A stretch of DNA of 5,949 nucleotides, from NCBI GenBank assembly GCA_022565415.1, contig JAIUMT010000214.1:1-5949 (forward strand), written 5' to 3'. The notes under the pieces were generated by a model, which saw only the letters and a program-made list of their open reading frames with translations, was not told the DNA's origin and did not search any database. Positions 1-5,663 of the stretch are shown here, in pieces. The DNA is from Balneolales bacterium (GTDB lineage: Bacteria; Bacteroidota; Rhodothermia; Balneolales; HLUCCA01). The position numbers and the translations under genes were made by a program. How positions within the stretch are numbered: the stretch's first letter is position 1; the number at the start of each line of letters is the position of its first letter.

Positions 1-1
1 A

Positions 2-29
2 TAAACAAACCGTTAACAATTCGTTAACA
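2..29 (+). promoter_or_regulatory. Pho-box-like array of 11-bp-spaced direct repeats
   Basis: Three hexamers lie at exactly 11-bp intervals: TAAACA at 2-7, TTAACA at 13-18 and TTAACA at 24-29. The 5-bp spacers are AACCG and ATTCG. The last two repeats extend to CGTTAACA. Family knowledge: PhoP of Bacillus subtilis binds TT(A/C/T)A(C/T)A repeats separated by about 5 bp, and E. coli PhoB also reads 11-bp direct repeats. The array stands ahead of a PhoB/PhoP-type regulator gene, so binding by that regulator itself is a reasonable inference. The array may continue upstream, since the window begins here. The first copy has one mismatch to the B. subtilis consensus, and the AT-rich setting raises the chance of coincidence. 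Confidence 0.42.
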
Positions 30-40
30 TATTTGGATTT

Positions 41-52
41 AATTGATCAATT
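41..52. promoter_or_regulatory. Perfect 12-bp palindrome, possible operator
   Basis: AATTGATCAATT is identical to its reverse complement. It sits between the 11-bp repeat array and the promoter-like boxes at 64-97, where a dimeric regulator could act. No family can be named from the sequence, and an AT-rich palindrome of this length can occur by chance. Confidence 0.25.
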
Positions 53-63
53 TCTGTGCGTAA

Positions 64-97
64 TTTGTACGAACAGTTACGAGATCAAATATTTTTG
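64..97 (+). promoter_or_regulatory. Candidate Bacteroidota-type promoter before the response regulator
   Basis: TTTG at 64-67 is followed after 22 bp by TATTTTTG at 90-97. The second box fits the Bacteroidota '-7' consensus TAnnTTTG exactly, and the first fits the '-33' TTTG/TTG box. Transcription would then begin a few bases after 97, essentially at the TTG start codon (100-102). That would make the messenger leaderless, or else the real promoter lies elsewhere upstream. The match could be fortuitous in this T-rich stretch. Confidence 0.35.
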
Positions 98-99
98 CT

Positions 100-777
100 T
101 TGTCTAAAGAAACCATTCTGATTGTTGACGATGAGCGAGATCTACTGGATCTCATAGAGTATAATTTAGAAAAAGAAGGCTACGATGTGCTCAAGGCCGA
201 AAATGGTCAGGAAGGCATACGTTTAGCCAAGAAACACCACCCAGATTTAATAATTCTGGATGTGATGATGCCCAAAATGAATGGCATTGAGGTAATTCGG
301 GAGCTCAAATACGACCGGGAACTCAAATTTAAGCCTGTAATCTTCCTTACGGCACGAAGTGACGAGAAAACTGAGCTTGAAGGTTTGGAGCTTGGCGCAG
401 ATGATTATCTCGCGAAACCTATCTCGACCGCTAAGCTATTATCTCGTATTAAAACCGTGCTAAGACGGGTCGCAGCAGCCGATGAACCTGATATTGTGCT
501 CAACGCCGCTGATTTAGTTATCGACAGAAGCCGATACGTCGTTAGTCGCGGCAGCGAAGAATTTCAGCTTCCGCGCAAAGAATTCGAAGTTTTGTCGTAT
601 TTGGCAGCCCGGCCCGGCAAAGTTCTCGACCGACAAACCCTTCTAAACGAAGTTTGGGGCAACAATATCTATGTAATTGACCGCACTGTAGATGTACACA
701 TCCGCAAAATTCGCGAAAAATTGGGCGACCACTACATTGAAACCATTAAAGGAGTTGGATATCGATTCAAAGAATGA
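100..777 (+). CDS. OmpR/PhoB-family response regulator
   Basis: This 225-residue protein is a phosphorylation-controlled DNA-binding transcription factor, most like PhoB/PhoP. The receiver domain (about 4-120) has the acidic pair D10/D11, the phosphoacceptor D54 in LDVMMP, the switch threonine T84 and K106-P107. The winged-helix DNA-binding domain (about 130-225) contains the typical transactivation-loop and recognition-helix segment (about 181-208) and ends in the family hallmark IKGVGYRF. The start must be TTG at 100: in-frame upstream codons contain no ATG, GTG or TTG back to the stop at 61-63, and any later start would remove the first receiver strand. Its stop overlaps the kinase start by 4 bp, so kinase and regulator are a cognate pair translated together. 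The Pho-like repeats at 2-29 suggest autoregulation. The PhoB assignment rests on family resemblance; the true signal is not visible. Confidence 0.95.
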   Translation: MSKETILIVDDERDLLDLIEYNLEKEGYDVLKAENGQEGIRLAKKHHPDLIILDVMMPKMNGIEVIRELKYDRELKFKPVIFLTARSDEKTELEGLELGADDYLAKPISTAKLLSRIKTVLRRVAAADEPDIVLNAADLVIDRSRYVVSRGSEEFQLPRKEFEVLSYLAARPGKVLDRQTLLNEVWGNNIYVIDRTVDVHIRKIREKLGDHYIETIKGVGYRFKE

Positions 778-1844
778 ACGACATCGATATTAAATCTTAT
801 TTCCACCTCGGATTCAAGATTGCCATGGCTATTTCTCTCAGTTCCATGGTACTCTTCACTGCCGTCCTAAGTATTCACATCCCCTTTCGTGAGGCGTTTC
901 AGTATGCTGTTATAACGGGATTCGGGGTGCATTTTGCCAGCTACTTTAGCATCAGATTCTATCTGAAACGGCGGTTCGAAAAACTATTTACACTTCTCGA
1001 AAATTTGTCAAACAAGCAGTTTGAGGAGGTTTACTCCCAACAGGTTAAGAGTAGCGACGAATTGGATGCTCTGCTGATGCAAACCCGCAAAACGATGACC
1101 AACATCGAAAGGGAAATTCAACGTTTAAATCGGCTTGAAAACTATCGAAAAGAGTTTATTGGCGATATTTCTCATGAGTTAAAAACTCCGATTTTTGCTG
1201 TTCAGGGATTTTTGGAGACGTTGCTTAACGGCGCACTCGAAGACAAGCGTGTAAATCGGGATTTTCTTCAAAAAGCCATGCGTAATGTGAACCGCCTCAC
1301 CATACTCACCCAAGACTTGATGGCAATTTCGAAACTGGAAACAGGCGAATTACCTTCAGATTTACAGGTCCTTCCTATTCGAACCATCATATTGGATGTA
1401 ACTGAAAGTCTGCACCTCAAGGCCGAAGGGGATTCCATCAGCCTGGAGGTCGCTTCGTTCGATAAAAGCATCCGTGTTTTTGCCGATAAGAATCAGTTAA
1501 AGCAGGTTCTCATCAACCTTATCGAAAACGCCATAAAATACAATCGCTCGGGTGGGAAAGTTACGGTTGGCGTTAAGCCTCATCCAAAGAATTCGTCTAA
1601 AATTTTGGTTTATGTGTCTGATACCGGGCTTGGAATGGAAGAACACGACATTCCGCGCGTTACCGAACGATTTTTCCGAATTGATAAGTCTCGTTCGCGG
1701 GAAAAAGGTGGCACTGGGCTCGGACTTTCGATTGTTAAGCATATCATAGAGTCGCACCACGAACAACTATTTATCGAGAGTATGGTTAATGTGGGTACGA
1801 CCTTCAGTTTTAGCCTGCAAATTGCAGAGAATCAACAGCCTTAG
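774..1844 (+). CDS. PhoR-like sensor histidine kinase
   Basis: This 356-residue membrane kinase autophosphorylates on a histidine and passes phosphate to the regulator encoded just upstream (ATGA overlap). Two hydrophobic segments (about 13-34 and 43-62) are joined by a loop of only about eight residues, so there is no periplasmic sensor domain. A HAMP-like or coiled linker (about 63-125) leads to the dimerisation domain, with phosphoacceptor H134 in SHELKTP. The ATPase domain has the N box NLIENAIKY (248-256), the G1 box DTGLGM (283-288), the F box RFFRID (299-304) and the G2 box GGTGLGLSI (312-320), so all catalytic boxes are present. No PAS domain is evident, unlike E. coli PhoR. Such a layout implies sensing within the membrane or through a partner, as PhoR does with the Pst transporter and PhoU; no such partner is visible here. 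Confidence 0.95.
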   Translation: MNDIDIKSYFHLGFKIAMAISLSSMVLFTAVLSIHIPFREAFQYAVITGFGVHFASYFSIRFYLKRRFEKLFTLLENLSNKQFEEVYSQQVKSSDELDALLMQTRKTMTNIEREIQRLNRLENYRKEFIGDISHELKTPIFAVQGFLETLLNGALEDKRVNRDFLQKAMRNVNRLTILTQDLMAISKLETGELPSDLQVLPIRTIILDVTESLHLKAEGDSISLEVASFDKSIRVFADKNQLKQVLINLIENAIKYNRSGGKVTVGVKPHPKNSSKILVYVSDTGLGMEEHDIPRVTERFFRIDKSRSREKGGTGLGLSIVKHIIESHHEQLFIESMVNVGTTFSFSLQIAENQQP

Positions 1845-1856
1845 TCGGTCACGCTT

Positions 1857-1894
1857 TTTGCGCTTCGAGTTAACAATCAAATTAGCTAACTTTG
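1857..1894 (+). promoter_or_regulatory. Promoter for manC with TAnnTTTG box
   Basis: TAACTTTG at 1887-1894 matches the Bacteroidota '-7' consensus TAnnTTTG in full. The upstream box is less clear: TTTG at 1857-1860 lies 26 bp away, longer than usual, while the imperfect TTCG at 1864-1867 lies 19 bp away, a normal spacing. Transcription would start near 1900 and leave a leader of roughly 27 bases before the ATG at 1928. This indicates that manC is not only read through from the kinase gene. Confidence 0.5.
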
Positions 1895-1927
1895 CAAATC
1901 GCAATACAAATAATCAATTGAGAGAAT

Positions 1928-3001
1928 ATGCAATACGCAGTAATAATGGCTGGTGGTGTTGGGACCCGTTTTTGGCCAAATAGCAGAAAATCGAAGCCTA
2001 AACAGTTTCTTAATCTAGTTGGTGACCGGTCGATGATTCAGGAAACCGTTGATCGAATCACCCCAATCATCCCAATAGATCGAATATTGGTTATTACCAA
2101 CGACAGCTATGTCGACTTGGTTCAAGAACAGCTTCCAGACATGCCGGTATCCAATATTATTGGCGAACCTGTTGCCAAAAATACCGCTCCTTGTGTTGCA
2201 ATTGCTGCGGCAATTCTGCAAAAACGAGATCCGGAGGCAACCATGGTTGTGCTTCCTGCCGACCATTATATTAGTCAGCCAGAGAAATTTCGAGATATTT
2301 TGCTCTCAGGCATTGAGTTGGCCGAATCGGGTTCAAATCTGGTAACGATTGGCATCACGCCGCATCGCCCTGAAACCGGATATGGATACATCCAAATGGG
2401 AAAAAAAACCGAGCATTCCAAACATCCAGCGCATACGGTTAAGACTTTCGCCGAGAAACCCGATCTAAAAACAGCTATTAGCTTTATCGAATCCGGTGAT
2501 TTTCTCTGGAATAGCGGAATGTTCATCTGGACCGCAAAAACCATTCTAGACCAGTTTTTTACCCACTTACCGGCCGTCTACCGCGAAGTTGAAGCATTTG
2601 AGGTGCAATCTGATCGTGATTTCGACAGCGCAGTTTTAGCTTTTTACCACAGTGTGACCTCCATCTCGATTGATTATGGCATTATGGAAAAAGCCAAAAC
2701 CGTACATGTTCTTCCCGGTGAGTTCGGATGGAGTGACGTGGGTAGCTGGATGGCCGTTTACGAGTTAGGCGACAAGGTCGAAGATGGAAACGTCGTAAAT
2801 AACGACAAAACTATTTTCCAGGATTCTCAGAATTGCCTCGTCAAGATGAACAGCGATAAAGTTGTTGCGCTAGTTGGACTTCAAGGTGTTGCCGTTGTCG
2901 AAACTGACGATTCTCTTCTCATTTGCAAGCTTAACAAAGCTCAGGATGTAAAATCTGTCGTCGACCAACTGGATGGAAAAAAGCTCTCTCAGTACAGATA
3001 G
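1928..3001 (+). CDS. manC: Mannose-1-phosphate guanylyltransferase (GDP-mannose synthesis)
   Basis: The enzyme joins GTP and mannose-1-phosphate to make GDP-mannose and pyrophosphate, supplying mannose and fucose-type sugars for surface polysaccharides and glycoproteins in the cytoplasm. The 357 residues open with the nucleotidyltransferase signature GGVGTRFWPNSR (9-20) and PKQFL (24-28). GEPVAKNTAP (79-88), PADH (110-113), RPETGYGYI (147-155), FAEKP (174-178), WNSGMFIW (194-201), IDYGIMEK (248-255) and GWSDVGSW (267-274) follow, all typical of the family. The length equals the nucleotidyltransferase part plus a short C-terminal beta-helix-like region. The phosphomannose isomerase domain of the long bifunctional ManC/AlgA form is absent, so the isomerase must be encoded elsewhere. 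The ATG at 1928 places the signature at the N terminus as expected. A TAnnTTTG promoter lies about 33 bp upstream, and the stop is 6 bp from a convergent gene. Confidence 0.96.
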   Translation: MQYAVIMAGGVGTRFWPNSRKSKPKQFLNLVGDRSMIQETVDRITPIIPIDRILVITNDSYVDLVQEQLPDMPVSNIIGEPVAKNTAPCVAIAAAILQKRDPEATMVVLPADHYISQPEKFRDILLSGIELAESGSNLVTIGITPHRPETGYGYIQMGKKTEHSKHPAHTVKTFAEKPDLKTAISFIESGDFLWNSGMFIWTAKTILDQFFTHLPAVYREVEAFEVQSDRDFDSAVLAFYHSVTSISIDYGIMEKAKTVHVLPGEFGWSDVGSWMAVYELGDKVEDGNVVNNDKTIFQDSQNCLVKMNSDKVVALVGLQGVAVVETDDSLLICKLNKAQDVKSVVDQLDGKKLSQYR

Positions 3002-3025
3002 TTTGCATTATATGTGAACTGTCTG
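2995..3025 (+). terminator. Hairpin spanning the convergent stop codons
   Basis: CAGATAGTT (2995-3003) can pair with AACTGTCTG (3017-3025), with one G-U pair. The stem can continue inward through 3004-3007/3013-3016, including two more G-U pairs, to a 5-base loop. It overlaps the manC stop (2999-3001) and the stop of the opposing hydrolase gene (3008-3010). The G-U pairs become A-C mismatches on the minus strand, so the structure favours manC RNA. No U-run follows it directly, so it may be a weak or factor-assisted terminator, or a 3'-end stabiliser. Confidence 0.3.
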
Positions 3026-3766
3026 CATGTCGAAAGCCAGTTTTATATTCGGAGGTAGCCTTTTCGAGATTTCCGCGTGGTGTACATATGAGTTCATATG
3101 AACAAAGTACGCCTCCGGAATTCCCGACTTTTTCACCATTTCAACAGCTTCCGGAATGGTAAAATGAGTTGGATGCTCGGGTTCCCATCGTAGCGCGTTC
3201 AAAACCAGCACTTTGCAGCCCTTTATCAGCTCGAAGGTCTCTTCGGAGATATAATTCGAATCGGTTATATAGGCCAAATCGTTTATTCTATAGCCGTAAA
3301 CTTCCAGCGTACCATGCATAACCGGTAATGGTGTTATTCTACAATCCTTGAACCAGAAAGGGTTTACGCTGGTTGTTATATCCAAATCTACAGAACCGGG
3401 GGTTTTATTCGGACCAAACATGTAGTAAAATCTTCGCTCAATTGATTCTTTGCAGGTTGGAGTGGTAACAACCGGAATTGCCTGGTTCTGAACGTAATTG
3501 TACGAGCGCAAATCGTCTAGTCCGCCCACATGATCGGTATGCTCGTGAGTGATGAGTAAATAATCTACTCGTTTTATGCCACTTCTCAGTGATTGCAGCC
3601 TGAATTCCGGACCGGCATCAATCAGAATTGAGGACTCGTTGGTTTGAATCCAGGCCGATGTTCGCCATCGTACGTCGCGCACGTCCCCTGTTGGAATTTC
3701 ACTTCCAAATCCGCCGGCAACAGGCACCCCCATCGAAGTCCCGGTTCCTAAAAAAGTTAATTTCAT
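3008..3766 (-). CDS. PhnP-like metallo-beta-lactamase-fold hydrolase
   Basis: This is a cytoplasmic metal-dependent hydrolase of 252 residues, probably a phosphodiesterase. Counting from the chosen start, the zinc-ligand set is complete: HEHTDH at 74-79, H151 in VMHG, D169 in TDSN and H223 near the C terminus. LIDAGPEFR (about 48-56) and LRWEPEHPTHF (about 192-202) resemble the PhnP/phosphoribosyl cyclic phosphodiesterase branch of the MBL superfamily. No phosphonate-use genes are nearby, so the substrate is unknown. The start is set at the ATG at 3766 because it yields the family-typical opening MKLTFLGTGTS. An earlier ATG at 3793 would add nine poorly typical residues and overlap the upstream gene by 23 bp. 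With the chosen start the gap to the upstream gene is 4 bp, which indicates co-transcription. Confidence 0.9.
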   Translation of the reverse strand: MKLTFLGTGTSMGVPVAGGFGSEIPTGDVRDVRWRTSAWIQTNESSILIDAGPEFRLQSLRSGIKRVDYLLITHEHTDHVGGLDDLRSYNYVQNQAIPVVTTPTCKESIERRFYYMFGPNKTPGSVDLDITTSVNPFWFKDCRITPLPVMHGTLEVYGYRINDLAYITDSNYISEETFELIKGCKVLVLNALRWEPEHPTHFTIPEAVEMVKKSGIPEAYFVHMNSYVHHAEISKRLPPNIKLAFDMQTVHI

Positions 3767-3770
3767 GTAG

Positions 3771-4070
3771 TCATTTCTCTTCATTAAACTCAAATTCGGG
3801 ATCTTTTCGCGCCATTTGGCGGTCCCAAATTTTTTCCAGCTCCTTTCGTATAGCCGGCTTTATGAACTGGTCTTCGTGATCGTGGCTTTGGATAAACTTG
3901 GCGAGCAGACCAATATGCACCTCAACCGGTTGGTTCTTATTAAGCATAATGATTTTATCACCCTCAAGCACGCAATCGTCGCCACGAAAATTTCCCCGTT
4001 CTTTACGGATTCGATACCCCAACTGACCGACAATTTCCTCCAGTTCAAGAATAAGTTTATCGTTTTTCAT
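3771..4070 (-). CDS. Small conserved-looking protein of unknown function
   Basis: This 99-residue, soluble, highly charged protein has no signal peptide or membrane segment. Visible features are an N-terminal amphipathic helix (about 3-17), a GYRIRKERGNFRGDDC segment (18-33) that looks like a beta hairpin with a single cysteine, a second strand pair (about 34-46, ending LNKNQP) and a helical, acidic C terminus (about 52-99). It includes the charged run SHDHEDQ (62-68), followed by FIKPAIRKELEKIW. I have an impression of similar short proteins in Bacteroidota/Rhodothermota genomes but cannot name a family. It lies 7 bp after the barrel gene and 4 bp before the MBL hydrolase, so the three genes are very likely one transcript. 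The tight spacing and balanced composition support a real gene. A link to the hydrolase is inference from position only. Confidence 0.8.
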   Translation of the reverse strand: MKNDKLILELEEIVGQLGYRIRKERGNFRGDDCVLEGDKIIMLNKNQPVEVHIGLLAKFIQSHDHEDQFIKPAIRKELEKIWDRQMARKDPEFEFNEEK

Positions 4071-4077
4071 TTTTCAC

Positions 4078-4860
4078 TTAGAATGTGATTCCGATTACTA
4101 AATTTTGGTAAATCGTGCGGTAGTTGAAATCATTTTCCTCGAGGTTGTACCGACGCGATTTTAAATCAAATCCTGCAACGATGCCTAATTGATTAAACAA
4201 TCTGTCGAAATAAATGCGATTATTCAATTGCCAATCGACCGCGTTACCGCTCGACAACCCATATCCGGTAATTGAGAAAGAGTAGCCTGCCATTGCCTCG
4301 GCGGTAAATCGAGACCGTTGACTAAGTCGTGCGTTGATCTGAAGTCCCCCTTTTATGCCCAGATTGTTTTGTCGAAATTCCTCAGCCGTGCTTTGAATTC
4401 GTTGATTTCGAGCGAGTACATAATCAGTTGCAAGGGCGATTGGAAGCACCACATTGAAAGCAGCACCCGGTACCAACATTACTCCGCCGCTAATTTCAGC
4501 TCCAAATTCGGAGTATACATTGCTTTGTTCCCCGAGATTACGTCCGTAGATTCCATACAGTGAAAGTCCTTGTAAATCCAGGCGTAAATGGGCTAATGGT
4601 GCGCTAAACGAGTAATCTGCGGCTGTGCCTGCGCTTTCAGCCGGACCGCGATATCTGAAATCAACAAACGACACTCCAATTGATGCTGCAGAACGAGGTG
4701 TGGTAATGCGCTCACGCTCCGATTGAACAGAGAACATTTGAGCGTAACCGTTTGATGAAAACATCAACAGCATCAATCCTGCCGCTACGACGGATTTCCA
4801 CGGGAAACGGACAATTCGGGAACTATTTTTCACGTTTTTGGATTTTGTTACAAACTGCAA
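4078..4860 (-). CDS. Exported protein, probable outer-membrane beta-barrel
   Basis: This 260-residue protein is not recognised as a named family. From the ATG at 4860 a basic N-terminal region (K6, K8, K11, R15, R18, K22) is followed by a hydrophobic core (about 23-36) and a likely signal peptidase site NGYA|Q (after A40). The mature part is rich in alternating polar and hydrophobic strands with Gly and aromatic residues (for example LSLYGIYGRN and GGVMLVPGAAF). It ends NLVIGITF, with the terminal Phe expected of barrel proteins recognised by the BAM complex. Many Asn/Gln/Arg-rich turns fit loops of a small barrel. The basic region before the hydrophobic core is long, so a GTG start at 4833 (codon 10), giving a 31-residue signal peptide, is a real alternative. 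It is the first gene of the minus-strand cluster. Role unknown: porin-like, adhesive or structural are all possible. Confidence 0.78.
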   Translation of the reverse strand: MQFVTKSKNVKNSSRIVRFPWKSVVAAGLMLLMFSSNGYAQMFSVQSERERITTPRSAASIGVSFVDFRYRGPAESAGTAADYSFSAPLAHLRLDLQGLSLYGIYGRNLGEQSNVYSEFGAEISGGVMLVPGAAFNVVLPIALATDYVLARNQRIQSTAEEFRQNNLGIKGGLQINARLSQRSRFTAEAMAGYSFSITGYGLSSGNAVDWQLNNRIYFDRLFNQLGIVAGFDLKSRRYNLEENDFNYRTIYQNLVIGITF

Positions 4861-4877
4861 TTAACTACATAAAGATA
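4824..4877. promoter_or_regulatory. Overlapping divergent promoter zone, weak candidates
   Basis: Only 16 bp separate the ATG of the barrel gene (4860, minus) from that of the peroxidase gene (4877, plus), so each promoter should lie within the other's 5' end. The best '-7' candidates each match seven of eight positions of TAnnTTTG: TATTTTTC at 4824-4831 on the plus strand, giving about a 40-base leader for the peroxidase, and TATCTTTA read on the minus strand from 4877 to 4870. The latter suits a GTG start at 4833 better than the ATG at 4860. No convincing '-33' boxes were found. Confidence 0.22.
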
Positions 4878-5428
4878 TGAAAGTCTTATTAACACTAACT
4901 ACCCTCCTAACATTCATGTTATTCTCAACGTCTGACGCACCAAATAATTTTCATGATTTTAAAGCCAATGACATTCGTGGGAATGAGGTAGACCTTTCTC
5001 AGTTTAACGGAAACGTAGTTTTAGTGGTTAATACAGCCTCTAAATGCGGTTTCACTTCGCAATACGCCGAACTTCAGGAATTGTATGATGAATACAAAGA
5101 CAAAGGGCTGGTTATTTTAGGATTCCCATCAGGCGATTTTGCCGGACAGGAATTCGAGGAAGATGAAGAAATCGCTCAGTTTTGTCAGGCTAATTACGGT
5201 GTTTCATTTCCAATGTTCTCGCGAACTGTGGTTAAAGGAGAAGGTCAGCACGATTTATTCAAATACCTCACAACTGTCGAAAATCAGGACTTCACTGGTG
5301 AGATTAATTGGAATTTCGAGAAGTTTTTGATCGACAAAGAAGGCGAGTTGGTTCGTCGTTACAGAAGTCGAACCACACCTAAGAGTGACGATATTGTGGG
5401 CACATTGCATACCCTTTTGAATCAGTAA
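4877..5428 (+). CDS. Exported glutathione peroxidase family protein (thioredoxin-type)
   Basis: This 183-residue peroxidase reduces hydrogen and lipid peroxides. An N-terminal hydrophobic stretch (3-17, after MK) followed by STSDA suggests a Sec signal peptide cleaved near residue 21, hence a periplasmic location. The thioredoxin-fold domain carries the peroxidatic cysteine C57 in NTASKCGFTSQY (52-63), Q91 in FAGQEF, and W145-N146 in INWNFEKFLID, which form the family's catalytic tetrad together with a further Asn. The usual FPCNQF motif reads FPSGDF (83-88), so that cysteine is Ser85. C103 in QFCQANYG sits where the resolving cysteine of thioredoxin-dependent 2-Cys members lies. This points to thioredoxin-like reductants rather than glutathione, in line with family knowledge. 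The gene is transcribed alone, divergent from the barrel gene, and ends at a strong terminator. Confidence 0.95.
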   Translation: MKVLLTLTTLLTFMLFSTSDAPNNFHDFKANDIRGNEVDLSQFNGNVVLVVNTASKCGFTSQYAELQELYDEYKDKGLVILGFPSGDFAGQEFEEDEEIAQFCQANYGVSFPMFSRTVVKGEGQHDLFKYLTTVENQDFTGEINWNFEKFLIDKEGELVRRYRSRTTPKSDDIVGTLHTLLNQ

Positions 5429-5456
5429 TTCTATTATATATCCCATCATCCACTAC

Positions 5457-5491
5457 AAAGGATAGCATCTGACAGGTGTTATCCTTTTTTT
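5457..5491 (+). terminator. Strong intrinsic terminator after the peroxidase gene
   Basis: AAAGGATA (5457-5464) pairs with TATCCTTT (5480-5487). The stem continues inward through GCATCT/AGGTGT with two G-U pairs, giving about 14 pairs around a 3-base loop at 5471-5473. A run of seven T (5485-5491) follows. It lies 28 bp past the stop at 5428. The opposite strand has no U-run after the hairpin, so it acts on plus-strand transcripts only, and the toxin gene beyond must have its own promoter. Confidence 0.87.
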
Positions 5492-5663
5492 GTTTAAGGG
5501 AGCAAAAAGGCAAATTTTGGGTAGGAGTTCTGCGGTTATCGTCTTTTGTTTAACGCTTAATAAGGAGTTACATGCCCGAAGAGCTCCATTTATAATCCCC
5601 CTCAGAATGCATATGTATTTATCACGTGTTGCATGGATACCGTGAATGCATTAACTTATAGAC
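5492..5663. other. Intergenic region upstream of the toxin gene
   Basis: No convincing gene is seen in these 172 bp, but several small signals are. An AAGGAG at 5562-5567 precedes a seven-codon frame (ATG 5572 to TAA 5595). GGAGTT (5564-5569) can pair with AGCTCC (5582-5587) around a 12-base loop. GAATGCAT occurs twice (5605-5612 and 5644-5651); its ATGCAT core is palindromic, and the second copy extends to the palindrome AATGCATT. TCACG (5622-5626) and CGTGA (5641-5645) form an inverted pair. The best promoter-like match is TTG at 5629-5631 with TAACTTAT at 5652-5659, only six of eight to TAnnTTTG. Palindromes directly ahead of a type II toxin gene are plausible operator sites for the antitoxin. 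Confidence 0.3.

Noticed and set aside
748..776. AAAGGAG at 748-754 as ribosome binding site for the kinase.
   Set aside because: It is 19 bp from the ATG, too far, and encodes the conserved Lys-Gly-Val-Gly of the regulator's C terminus; the ATGA overlap explains coupling better.
1268..1766. Antisense open frames of 67 and 89 codons inside the kinase gene.
   Set aside because: They lie wholly opposite conserved kinase coding sequence, show no motif or start signal, and are explained as shadows of that gene.
2399..2408. Run of eight A in manC (codons GGA AAA AAA ACC) as a slippery or phase-variable site.
   Set aside because: The frame is intact on both sides, the tract only encodes Gly-Lys-Lys-Thr in a variable loop, and no stimulatory hairpin or functional alternative frame was seen.
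3767..3793. ATG at 3793 as start of the MBL hydrolase.
   Set aside because: It would add nine residues ahead of the family-typical MKLTFLGTGTS start and overlap the upstream gene by 23 bp.
3628..4088. Plus-strand open frames opposite the MBL and 99-residue genes.
   Set aside because: Their translations are low-quality, Ser/Phe/Arg-rich shadows of clearly better minus-strand genes.
5548..5663. GTTTAAC at 5548-5554 as an integron attC half-site near a toxin cassette.
   Set aside because: It fits RYYYAAC, but no GTTRRRY partner was found between there and the toxin start, and no attC-like folded structure is visible.
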